A stretch of 64,000 nt of DNA from Acanthornis magna. Taxonomy: Eukaryota > Chordata > Aves > Passeriformes > Acanthizidae. The notes below the pieces were generated by a model, which had not been told where the DNA came from, searched no databases, and was given only the letters and a program-made list of their open reading frames with translations. Where the stretch lies: assembly GCA_036785705.1 (NCBI GenBank), contig JAWUZG010000018.1, forward strand, positions 6,421,501-6,485,500, in the 5' to 3' direction. Of this stretch, positions 39,401 to 49,300 are shown in pieces; position 1 is the stretch's first letter; every line of letters begins with the position of its first letter. Position numbers and translations under genes: made by a program.

Positions 39401-41152
39401 CCTCCATCATTGTTTGTGTGCAGTAAATGAAGATTTTCTGCATACTTGCTAATAAACATACTTTTTATTTTCAAGTAAAAGCTTTATAAAAAGAGTTTGA
39501 GTCTGAAGCATATTAAACACCCTCTGCCAGATAAAGAATGACCAAAAGAAGTAATTCAGAATGATTCATTAACTAGTAGTGAAAAACTCATCAAGGTTAA
39601 AGAAAAAGCTACTACAATTTTTGTCACCATATAGTTCTTGTCTTGCACTGCTTCTAATGAAAGACAAACAGCATTTTAGAGGTGGGTTCTTTAATTTGGT
39701 TTCAACTTCTTCCAATAAATACTTGCTGAGAAATAGTTTATAGCTTCAAATTCACCTCCTTCATTTGATAAGAGATGCCACACAGACCCAGCAGTCTCGT
39801 CAGGTCTCTTATCTGGCTTTTAAGAAAAGGCTGACTTGGACAGAATCAGAAGAAATCAAACTTTTTATTCCTTCCTGCTTTGAAAACGTTTATCAGTCAC
39901 TGTCAACATGCAAAGTGTGTGAAACATGAGACATTGTGCAGTACTGTACAAAATATTTTCTTCCGAAGTGAAACCACTGTGTGGCTATCAGATAACTTTT
40001 TTTACATTCTAATGGCATCGATGCTCATCACGAAAGTGCTAATCCTATAAAATCTATTCCCATGACTGCTGAGACAATTAGTTTCATATGCAGTATGAAG
40101 AATTATCATTTCCTTTTTTCTACTATTTATAATATTAAGGTGAAGAACTACTCATAATAAGAATAAACTGCATTATTTTCTTCTAAACTTTATCCTGCTT
40201 ATCACTCAGGCACATTTCACAGCGACACATAACTAATGAGATTATTTTTCCCGTATCTCACTCTCAAATGGTATCTGATTAGTTTTATCAAAAATATGCA
40301 AATAAACTTTTCTATTTTGTCCACAGAAAGAGCCACACATTCGTCATACTTAAAGGGGTCAGGCACCTCTATCTTTACAAAACAACACTTAACAACTTGT
40401 AGAGAACAATATGGACAGTGTAGGGGTAATATAAACAGCAGAAAAAATAAGGGAAAGAATTGTTGCAGTGTTTAAATGACAACCTAGAAGCTGTTCAAGT
40501 TAAAGAAATGATCACTAATTTCAGTTTTTCAGTTCATTTTGTTTGTCATTTAAAACACAGTTGTGCTATTGACTGTGCTACATTTCCATCTTGTGACTTT
40601 ACAGTTTTTCTGAAAAATATCACTGGAAAAAAATATCCTTCTGCTAATTTTTTTACTCTTATGGAACGCCTTCAGCATTACCCACTGCAATTTTTATTGA
40701 ATAAGAATCATGAATCCTTATCTGCTTTGTGTTTCAGTGCCTGTGTGATCTAGAATAAATCCTTAACATTTTGAAATTCTACATTCTGTGTTTGTCATAA
40801 TAAATATTCAAGTCAGAAGTCCTAAAAAGATGGTGTTTGCATTAACCTAACACCATTTCGGTGTTGAAAATATTCAGTTTGTTCCTCTACATTTTGCCTG
40901 CAACAATTTCTTCGTGAAAATGCTTTTTGATTTCTCACGCACTTTAATCTTGCTTTCAGCATTATGAAAAAATAGTTGACATTCTCCTTGTCTCACGTGT
41001 GTATTTGAGGTGGATATACGGTAAGTTTTTTTAAATCCAGCTCAAGATTTATAGACAACTAACTAAAAACAAAACAAAGAAAATAAGCAACACTTACCTA
41101 AGCAGCGAAAACACATTGTTAAAAGAAGTTTCATTGAAATTATGATCATCAT
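33238..41152 (-). CDS. Single V-type Ig domain transmembrane receptor
   Basis: Five exons join without a break into a complete 274-residue type I membrane protein. Residues 1-18 (with codon 19 split) are a short hydrophobic signal peptide. Residues 20-128 form one V-type Ig domain: Cys46, Trp59, the DTGFYYC motif ending in Cys104, and a GNGTTVIV G strand. There are NxS/T sites at 35, 66, 80, 97 and 119. The transmembrane helix is about 141-161, with no charged residue, followed by QKK. The tail (162-274) has Tyr221 (TLYESL) and Tyr269 (IYFDI). Intron phases 1, 1, 1, 0 suit an IgSF receptor. The V-domain end resembles the CD28/CTLA4, NKp30, TMIGD2 and NFAM1 group, but I cannot name the orthologue. 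Its role is inferred: a leukocyte receptor signalling through its own tyrosines, since no charged residue is present to recruit an ITAM adaptor. Confidence 0.87.
33418..36296 (-). other. Ig receptor intron 4
   Basis: A 2.9-kb phase-0 intron. It contains the 50-base tandem repeat at 34567-34708; the rest is AT-rich and unremarkable. Confidence 0.7.
34567..34708. repeat. 50-base tandem repeat, about 2.8 copies
   Basis: The unit starts CCAAGAATTGTAAAAAAAGC and includes GACTGTACATAGCCTTCTTTG. Copies start at 34567, 34617 and 34667, the third truncated. Divergence between copies is only a few bases, so the duplication is fairly young. Confidence 0.93.
36297..36430 (-). CDS. Ig receptor exon 4 (cytoplasmic)
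   Basis: It encodes residues 172-215 (codon 171 is split across the junction). The acceptor is GCTAAG|GT, with a branch-point-like CACTGAC about 25 bases upstream; the donor is TGG|GTAAGTG. It starts in phase 1 and ends in phase 0, the only combination that links exon 3 to the tyrosine-motif frame of exon 5. It has no motif of its own and is rich in Glu, Arg and Asn. Confidence 0.72.
36757..36826. repeat. A/C-rich (AAAC)n-like low-complexity tract
   Basis: About 70 bases made of AAAC, AACA and CAAACAAGCAAACA words in intron 3 of the receptor gene. Confidence 0.8.
37309..37434 (-). CDS. Ig receptor exon 3 (stalk and transmembrane helix)
   Basis: It encodes residues 130-170: a short stalk, then the hydrophobic run from FWVTW to SLYLCY and a basic stop-transfer QKK. 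The acceptor is TTATTTAACAG|GT and the donor CCTG|GTGAGTT, both phase 1. Confidence 0.87.
38825..39154 (-). CDS. Ig receptor exon 2 (V-type Ig domain)
   Basis: The whole Ig domain lies in one 330-base exon with phase-1 borders, the standard arrangement for IgSF receptors. The acceptor is TTTCTCCACTAG|CT and the donor AAAG|GTAAGC. The Cys-to-Cys distance is 58 residues, and the DxGxYxC motif before the second Cys is intact. Confidence 0.93.
39155..41097 (-). other. Ig receptor intron 1
   Basis: A 1.9-kb, very AT-rich phase-1 intron. No further exon or repeat was recognised. Confidence 0.75.
41098..41152 (-). CDS. Ig receptor exon 1 (signal peptide)
   Basis: It encodes MMIIISMKLLLTMCFRCL plus the first base of codon 19, with donor TTAG|GTAAGTG. 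Two ATG codons stand side by side; the upstream one is used here. A third ATG (Met7, before KLLLTM) is also possible. Confidence 0.8.
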
Positions 41153-41165
41153 GCAGAATTATTAG

Positions 41166-41256
41166 CGTTTGCATCAGGCTGCCTTGGTGGAAGATCAGCA
41201 AAACAACAAATGAAAGCATGTCAAATTTGTGGCTTAACTTCCTCTCCCCTCACGTG
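41166..41256 (-). promoter_or_regulatory. Candidate myeloid/lymphoid promoter of the Ig receptor
   Basis: On the minus strand, upstream of the ATG, are an octamer-like ATGCAAAC (41166-41173), an ETS/PU.1-type AGAGGAAGTT (41236-41245) and a perfect E-box CACGTG (41251-41256). No TATA box is visible. TATA-less promoters with a proximal PU.1 site are typical of leukocyte receptor genes. The motifs are short, so function is inferred. Confidence 0.4.
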
Positions 41257-43071
41257 GTGAGGATGATACAACCTAAATGCAACCCAGTTTTTCCCTATAC
41301 TCTGTGAAACTGCTTTTTCAGAACCCAGCCATCCTATTTGCAATTAAACAATTTCTTCTTTAAATTTTAAACTGTAACTGGTTGCTGTTCAACCTAGATT
41401 AGCCTCTCTTGTGGTACGACATAAAGAACCGCTTCTCCATCCATATGTGGTTTCATGGGAGCTTTTGCCATTGTCCTTCTAAAATCCTTCTTTTAAAAGC
41501 ACTTTATACAGGTGAGATTTCCTCAGCTGCTGTGCACGTGCTTGTCAGCCTCTTCCAGCCAACCTGACCAATCTTATCCAAAGCCACAGACAATGACTGC
41601 GCATGGGTTACACTGAAATCAAGCATTGCTATCTTTCTTTACCATACATTTCATTGTCTCCTTGCTGAAATCTTGCCTAAATTCTTCCCTCTTGTCAAAA
41701 GCATTTTGTACTTTTGCCTCAACAGCAGCAGAGCTGCACTGGCAGGAGCAATTGAGGAAGGCTGAGTTCCACGATCCCACTTGAAGTGGCCCCAGCACAA
41801 TGCAACATCAGTGGGAAACAGACCAGGACCTTACGCAGTGCATGCAGTGCATCAACCATCTCCGGTGCAGCTGCGTTCATGCAATGCCAGTGCCATTCAC
41901 ATTAACTAAGGCTGATTTCAGAAAGATTATAAGTATAGGTTAAAAGGAAATGATCTACAGTTACGTTATCAAGTTAAGGGTCGTGTTAAAACTTATTTGC
42001 CATCAATTATTAAAAAACAGTCTGCAAATGCAGGTAACTGTATGTTGTTTAATATTCTCCAGCACTGATTTTTGGTTCCAACCCAGAATCACTTACAGGG
42101 CCTGGCCAGAGAGATCCCCTGGAAGACAAAACATTGCATTTGTTTCTTAACTTATCCATCTTATTCCATGTTTCAAATGCAAAGTTACCAGGCCAGACAA
42201 AATTGTCCCACAAACACGTTCAGTTGGATAATGTCAAAATTGCAATGACAGAACTGGAAAAAAAAAAAAAACTCAAAAAAACCCCTGTGCTGAGACTATG
42301 AATCATTAAGAACTTGATTAAGAATCTGTCAGACACTAATTTCCTAGAACTAACATCAGGTTTTAGCAGCACTGGGCAGGTGCCCAGAAACAACTGAACT
42401 GCAATTTGTAGTGATGACACAGCCACGTTTAAAGCCTAAGGCACTGTTCCTTTCCAGTTATCAGCAACAAAAGCACAGTGCATCAGCTCACCTCCTTCGC
42501 TGTATCTACCTTACAGATGTAGTTTCCGTGTTATTTTGATTGCCATGTAAAATTAAAAAGAAGACAACAGCGAAGATAAATGTCACAAAGTGCTGTCAGC
42601 TAACCTCATTTCTCATGGTATCCAGCTGACTTGGTTATTGTCTTTTAGAACTAGTGAGGACATAACTAATACCTTTAAATTCAAATGAATAAGAGGACTT
42701 ATTAAAGCAAAAAAATTATATTTAAGGATATGATTTAATTATGTAAATAGTTCTGCTTGCATTAATGTTATCTTCCAAAATACTAATCAAAGACGTAGAT
42801 TGCACAAAAAATTTACATATAGAAAGAGGCATGTGTAAATATGTAAAAAAATAATTTATTTTGTATTTAAATAACTGCATTTGTGAACTTAGACTTGTGC
42901 AACTGGCAGCTCCAACATGCAGAATAATTTGTCTAGAATCTAGGTGAAGCTTTTTCCATAGTGCTGATAGCAGCTTGTATTTACTCTAAGAGATTCTTTG
43001 GTTCTAGTCCAAAGCATCTACTGTCAGAGATGAACTGAAGTAGCACACAGAAAAAGGGGTTGGCTGAAAGG
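41257..43071. other. Intergenic DNA, nothing recognised
   Basis: The gap between the receptor promoter and the small candidate gene. It is AT-rich, with an A14 run at 42258-42271 and a GCAGTGCAT doublet near 41,840. No exon is supported. Confidence 0.5.
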
Positions 43072-43077
43072 TTTATT
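43072..43077 (-). terminator. Poly(A) signal of the 43.2-43.6 kb candidate gene
   Basis: AATAAA on the minus strand, 100 bases past the candidate stop codon. The spacing suits a short 3' UTR and is part of the case for the gene. Confidence 0.4.
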
Positions 43078-43177
43078 TTTAGCCCTGGTTACTTCTCTGT
43101 AGCATTTTACAACACAACCCCACAAATTCTCATCACAGCACTACTGAGTGGGTGGAAAAATATGGTGTCAAAATTTC

Positions 43178-43617
43178 TTAAGTGACCTTTGCTGCCAGGA
43201 GAAGCGTAGCACACAAAATAACTATGTGGGTCAGGAAAGCATCTACAACAAAGAGAAAAGAAATATTAATGGAATCTTTCTGTGACTCAATTGTATTTAA
43301 CCCTGCAACTTGCACTGATGAATTTGGATTCTCTAAATGTGTAACCTTACCTGTGTGCTGGAGATGACTGCAGAGCAGCCGCTCGGTGCAGTCACAGTTC
43401 AGTCTCTTCCAAACGCTTTCCACAAATCTGTCTTCCCAAACCTTTTCTCTGTCACTTTCCAAGAGCACCGGTTGAGGCATACTGAAAGCTACCCGAAACT
43501 TTTAAACAAAGAGGATCTAAACCCTCTTCCTTCTCCTTACCTATATGCCAGACCTGCTTGAGAGCTTGTGATACAAGTATGAACGAGACAGCAGCGTTTT
43601 GGAGGTGTAATTGTCAG
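43178..43617 (-). CDS. Candidate small membrane protein gene, unrecognised
   Basis: Three blocks bounded by good splice signals join in frame: 43541-43617, 43351-43481 and 43178-43242. The last intron (43243-43350) is convincing: donor CACAG|GTAAGG, branch-like CATTAAT, then TTTCTTTTCTCTTTGTTGTAG. The last exon reads DAFLTHIVILCATLLLAAK before a stop, a single hydrophobic helix at the C-terminus. The middle exon has a Cys-rich segment (LNCDCTERLLCSHLQHT). If translation starts at the ATG at 43480 the product is about 64 residues. The intron between the first two blocks would be only 59 bases, which is short. I do not recognise the family; more exons may lie to the right. It could also be non-coding. 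Confidence 0.33.
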
Positions 43618-46161
43618 CTGGGAAAATTAATAGATAGCAACACTGAGGAGAATATGTGTGGAACCGAAACTAACGCCCAGGCTCACCACAGCACAAATAT
43701 GCTGCACGTGTATGACTTTGTCCTCTGGTTATAACATTACATCAACCCTCTTTCTTTTGCATGTCCTGTCTGATGTATGGTCTGAAGCAGAGTGGCTTGT
43801 ATTTAAGTAGAGTGGCTTGATTTCTATCAATTTTTTATGTAGCACTGCAGAATTTCTCCTCACTAGCTTCATGTATGAGGGAAGAGAAAGGATCATTAGT
43901 AAACAGGTCCCTCTACAGAGATTTGAATGCCTGCAGGCTTCCATTTGCTTGGGCTGAGACTTCTCAGGAAAAAGAACATACAAAATATGGAATGACATCT
44001 TCTTCTGGCAGGAATGCCATGATTTTTCAGACCACAGTCTGGGATGCCTCCAGTGCAATACAAGATTTGACTCTGCCAAATTATTCCCTGATGGCCAATT
44101 GCATCGAAATAACTCCAGAGAAAATATTCTTTTTTATGTTATTTTCTTTCCTTTGAATCAGAAAACCCCCACTAATCAAAATAGAAATGCCCTCAAACAG
44201 ATAAATCAGCTGGTAATGAGGTATTCCTGCTTATATTATCCTGTAAAAGGAGGTTTTTGTAGGACTAGCTCAATGTGCCATCTGGGACAGCAGCACACAG
44301 AGGCAGCAGCTGTAGGATCCTTTGCTGCTTGGCCAGGGCTGACCATACATTGCCCACTGAAGGGACAGTTCAATTTTTATAATCTACCAACACGTGATTT
44401 GCTGTTACCATCACTTGTATTAATGAACACCACTTCGGTCACAAAAACATGAATTGCAATCATATCCCTGTGTAACCTATGCATTATATTACACAGCAGA
44501 ACCAAGCAGGGAATGAGAGAAGGTGTACAAGCAAGAAAAATTACCTAGCTGAACACATTTCATTTCCCAAATACATACACAAAACACAATGAAACCAGCT
44601 GCCATCATGCTTTACTGCATCATTGTTACTGTTCTTGTGTGCCTTCCCTTCTGGCTTATGCAGGAAAATCTCTTTAACTGCAGTAGGACAGGTTCGATTG
44701 GCACATCACTAAATATTTATAGGATGAAGGATGAAAAAGAACAATCAGAAAACATGAAACAACCTTTCTTCATCCAATAACTGAATGTGACAGTTTCTGC
44801 AGTGATTTCAATGAGATGCAAAACGGGCTGTCAGCACAGAAAAATTGACCACCAGCGCAGGTCTTCAGCATAACTATTTCCCAAGAGCTATTCTGGAAGA
44901 GCCTTTTTCACTCATTTTCCTTTGTTCTTGAACAGTATCTCCCATGTGGAGGAAATTATTGCTGAACAGTGAAAGTAAATTAGAACAATTACCACAGTAA
45001 AATGCCATTTTTACATGATTCTAGATCTGGGACTATTAACTGGCTGAAAATGCACCTATTATCCTCTTTTAAATCTCTCTATTTCCTCTTCCAGTTTTAT
45101 GTTTCACTCATCAGAAATACAGCTTTACACACTGTTGCACCAGGCATAATTCATTATTACCACTGCAGTGAAGCAACTGACTTGATTCTCATCTCAGCTA
45201 TGGGCATTTTCATGGTGAATAAGCAAAATAAATAGAGATGCCCAATGGCATGGGAATGGAATAAGATTCTACAGGTCCACATTGTCTAGAGCTAAGAGAA
45301 AAATAGAAAAAATGCAGCTTTTATTTTTGACAAAGCTATTGGGAAAGTTATCCAAATTTCCTTCTGCTGCTGTTCACTCAGATCTGCTTAGAATTTGCAC
45401 TCACTGCCAGTTTAACCTCTCCACCCAGCACTCCATAGTTAACTCTGACTTGTTGCTATTGGGACATTTCCTGCTACCACTGTGCACATTCTCTGAGCCT
45501 GAGAAGTAAGAAAGTTCACAGCATCACAAGAACAGTGTTCCTCCTCCAGGTACATGATGAGTCAGTTACTGGCCATGGGACAAGACACCTTCTGCTGTCA
45601 AACTGCCTTCAGTTTACCCTGAACACAAGACACACATCCAGCACCAGGATTCTGTCAGGCAAAGTTCATCTGTTCTGAACCTTAAAGAGACACGATTTAA
45701 ATGAACCTGGGGCAAAGGAACAAAAACACTATATTCCAGTTCAGTTTACAGCAAAGCAGAAACCTTGCAATTGTTACCCAGAAGACAAAGCAGCTGAAAC
45801 ACAACAGGCATTTCTCCTTGCACGTAAGAACAGAACAACACTTGGCAAATCCCTATTCTGTGATTCTGGAAGTTGTCTCCTCTAACAATAAAAACCTTAA
45901 GAGAAGACTCTTGGCATCACCATTAATTAGAAAGACAATTCAAGACTGTAGGACTAATATGACTTTGTTAGTGCTCCACAGTGAAGCATCATAGAAGCAA
46001 TCACTTTAAAACAGCCCACGGGAAGCAAAAAAATGTTCAATATGCTCACTCTGCAACACAGGTTCTTTTTTGCATTGAACAAGTTTCAGGAAAAAAAATT
46101 GCAAATAATTAACCAACAAAACCACCCAGAGCTCAGGCCAACAGTTCAATTAAATTCGAAG
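43618..46161. other. Intergenic DNA, nothing recognised
   Basis: Between the candidate gene and the 3' end of MAN2B2. A 63-codon plus-strand frame at 44589-44780 starts with a hydrophobic stretch (MLYCIIVTVLVCLPFWLM) but has no family resemblance. No MRFAP1-like sequence is seen, although that gene sits here in mammals. Confidence 0.5.
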
Positions 46162-46167
46162 TTTATT
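46162..46167 (-). terminator. MAN2B2: MAN2B2 poly(A) signal
   Basis: AATAAA on the minus strand, 118 bases past the MAN2B2 stop codon, implying a 3' UTR of about 140 bases. Confidence 0.75.
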
Positions 46168-46284
46168 CAAAAATGGATTTTTCTTTCATTAACAGCAGTA
46201 GGGTATTTTTCAAGATCATCACTTGTATTTTGAAACAAAACTTTGAAGACCTTCGTATCCACTCCTGAAATACATTGCCAAACA

Positions 46285-46379
46285 TTATTGAACCTGAAAG
46301 TATACAAAGAAAGTCCTTATTTCCTTTGGGTGAATAGTTACTATATAGTCTTCTGAGGTCTCTGTGCTGTTGAAGTATC
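46285..46379 (-). CDS. MAN2B2: MAN2B2 terminal coding exon
   Basis: Acceptor TGTTTTACAG|GA. It encodes the C-terminus, including [16 protein letters not shown], very close to the human C-terminal end, then TAA. A longer minus-strand frame overlapping this exon is a shadow. Confidence 0.94.
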
Positions 46380-49300
46380 CTGTAAAACACAAAAGTGTTG
46401 GTAATTTATGAAAGCAGCTTTACTCAAATGGACACATTATTCTATCACATCAGTTTTAACTCATCCCTTCCTGAAAGCTAGGGTTTGAGCAGATTCTCCT
46501 CCTTACAACTCTAAGTAGTATACAGCCCAAGATGCACCCATTCATAATATTAAAATACACAACAATGCTTCTTCTTTTCACACACTGACTCACACAGAAA
46601 ATGTGCACCTTTTCTTCATCATGAATAAAGAGCAAGCAAGCTTTGAGCTGCAGGCCAAGTAGAGCTCTAAACTCTCACCTAGCCCATTCCAAAGCCTCTG
46701 CAAGGTTTTTACAAGGCACAATATGGATGTAAGTGACAGTAAGGACATTGTCCAACCAACTAACTGGAAAGAGAAATGAAATGAGGTCACCCACAGCATT
46801 GATTTGAGTGCCAGCCCTAACTTGAATCATAGCCACAGAGTCCTTTAAGCTGATTACAGCAGAGATTTTTAACTGCAGCTGTTTTTCTGCAGCACAGGCT
46901 TAAGCTTAGATAAACACAACACATCAGCATCTGACAAAATCAGTCTGTGTCACAAGTGTGAATTCATAAAGTAGCCACTTCTATCTGGACAAAGAAAAGT
47001 CCAGAAAGATTCCAAGCTTTTGAGCAATTCTGGGCAAAACAAGCCATCAGAGAAATATAGCAGTCTGGTACTTGCAAGGGAAGCTCAGCTAAATATTACT
47101 ACCTGCAGACTTTCAGGTCTGTCATACAAAACAATAATACATTTCTAATCTTGAAAATTTTTAAAATATTTTTATGAGACTAATCACCAAGCTTCAACAG
47201 TCAACAACAATACAGACACGAACCACCTTATTCAACTTACTTTTGCCTGGATATTTTGCAGTCTTCCACTTCCACCGCTCCAAAGTGTTCACATCCCAGG
47301 TGCCTGTGAGGGATCGCTCTTCCACCGCTGTCACTGATCCCAATCCCTTTAGCAAAGACTGTGAGTGAAGGAAACATCAGGAATCAAACAAGAGTTTATA
47401 CAGAATAGCATCACACTCATCAGCCTAGTACACTGTAAGACCAGATAGAATTCTCAACTCTAACATTGGCCTGTTAAGTAGAGCAGAGAGACTTTAAAAA
47501 TCTGCAAGGTCATGCAACACAAGGGCAAATACAGATTCACTAAGCTTCAAACTAAGAAACTGAGGTGCTGAAAGCTTCCTCTGCGTTGTAGTAAAGAGTC
47601 TATTAAGAGGGCTGAAACGCACACTCCCCTTTTTACTGAGACAGAGAATCCTACACGTTATTTCCCACGTTTCTGTCATGACAATCAAAATTTCACATGT
47701 AACAATAATAATAATAATAATAATAAAAATAAAATAATAATAATCCTCTCTGCCATGGATTATAAAGTAATCTACTTCCATATGAAAGGCCAAATAAACA
47801 TGAAAATGAAAAAAAGCAAGTACATGATGGAAGTGACAAAGTTTGAACAACCCACCCAAATAAAGTATAGAGAAGAAAAAAAGTTTCTTGCCTTTAATCC
47901 TGCCCACATTTCATTAATTACAGGTACAATTGTCATTAACTAAAGGAACAACAAAATAGAATCCTGCTCTCTGCACTGGTACTGCAGGAGCATTACACTA
48001 CCAAGAGCTCAACAGCCAGTCCCACCCATATTTAAGCAGAAATTCACACTGTGCCTGTGGCAACTTCATCTGAAGAAATGGTTTCTTTATTGCAAAGCTG
48101 AGTAAGAAAAAGTAGGCTCGCTCTGAGGTTAAAGTTGCACCCATACTTTTGTATCCATGTTTTGTGGACTTTCTAGTACACAGGATGTGTTGCTCCAGAA
48201 CCAGCTTTCTCTGGAATAAAAACACCTCAGCTGGTATTCTGTCTTGAAGTGTTAGATTTACCTTCAGATCTAGCATCACAGGCTGAGACAACACAGGATC
48301 CTCTCCAACTTCATACAAGTGTCTAATTCTCAGCAGGACACGGCTGAAATCTGCATCATCTTCCTTCTGTTTACCTTCAAGAGAGATCAAAATGCAAATA
48401 TTTTCTTACTTTAAAAATAAGCCCAAGTTTTAAACTCTTTTTTAAACTTTACACTCTCACAATTTGAACTTAATTTATGTTTTTTAAAGTTAGTAAGAGA
48501 ACTAATATCAAGAAATAACCAGCTCCCACTGTTGACAGGAATGTCACTAACAGCCATGATAAAACTCATGCAGGAGAAATATTTTACTATTTGCGTAGAG
48601 GAATCATACAGCCCAATTAACTTTCTTGATTGAGGAATTTAACACTTTGAATAAATAAAAGTACTAGCCACAGAAAAAAGAAAAAAAGAAAACCAAGAAA
48701 GAAAAAAAAAAAAGATGTAACATCCAGCCATCCTTCTGAAGACACCTACCCATGCGGATGCTGAGGACCTGCTCTGCATGATTAGAGCTGTACCTCCACC
48801 CTGGAATGCTCAGAGTCTGGAGATGAAGATTAGGTGGCACAGTGACAGAATCATGGACTGGATTCTGCTGAAGTTGTCTCGGTAGCTTTGGTTTATCTCC
48901 TCCACGCAAAATAAAACACAGCAAACATTAAACATCCATCATAACACAAGCCTGGCTGGGGCACTGTGGAAGGGCAAAGGACTTTTTGCTTATTCTGCCA
49001 AGGCAGATGCAAAGCAGATGATATGCTTTCTCCTCCTTCCAAGATACAAAGCAGAAAGCAGCATGATTTTAACTGCTAGAAAAGTGTATTAGAGCTTTCC
49101 ATAAAACAAATTTCACTGCAGTTTGATATTGCTATTTCACTACCAGGCTTCAGTTTTAGTTAATAAGCTGAACAAGTATTTTTAAAAGAATGACTCAAAT
49201 ATGGTCATTAAAGACTCAGCATCCAGGAAGCTGATATATGGTGCACTAGCTACTTTGTGCTAATTCCCTGTGTGAACATTTTGTTCTCATAAGATGCTTT

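Noticed and set aside
43618..43740. Possible further upstream exon of the small candidate gene, ending at a GTGAGC donor
   Set aside because: The intron would be only about 65 bases and the frame has an early stop. It reads AAYLCC, which hints at a V-domain end but is too little to support.
47998..48390. 130-codon frame continuing past a MAN2B2 donor
   Set aside because: Similarity to MAN2B2 stops exactly at the GTAAAT donor, and the next true exon (47241-47358) continues the protein. The rest is intron.
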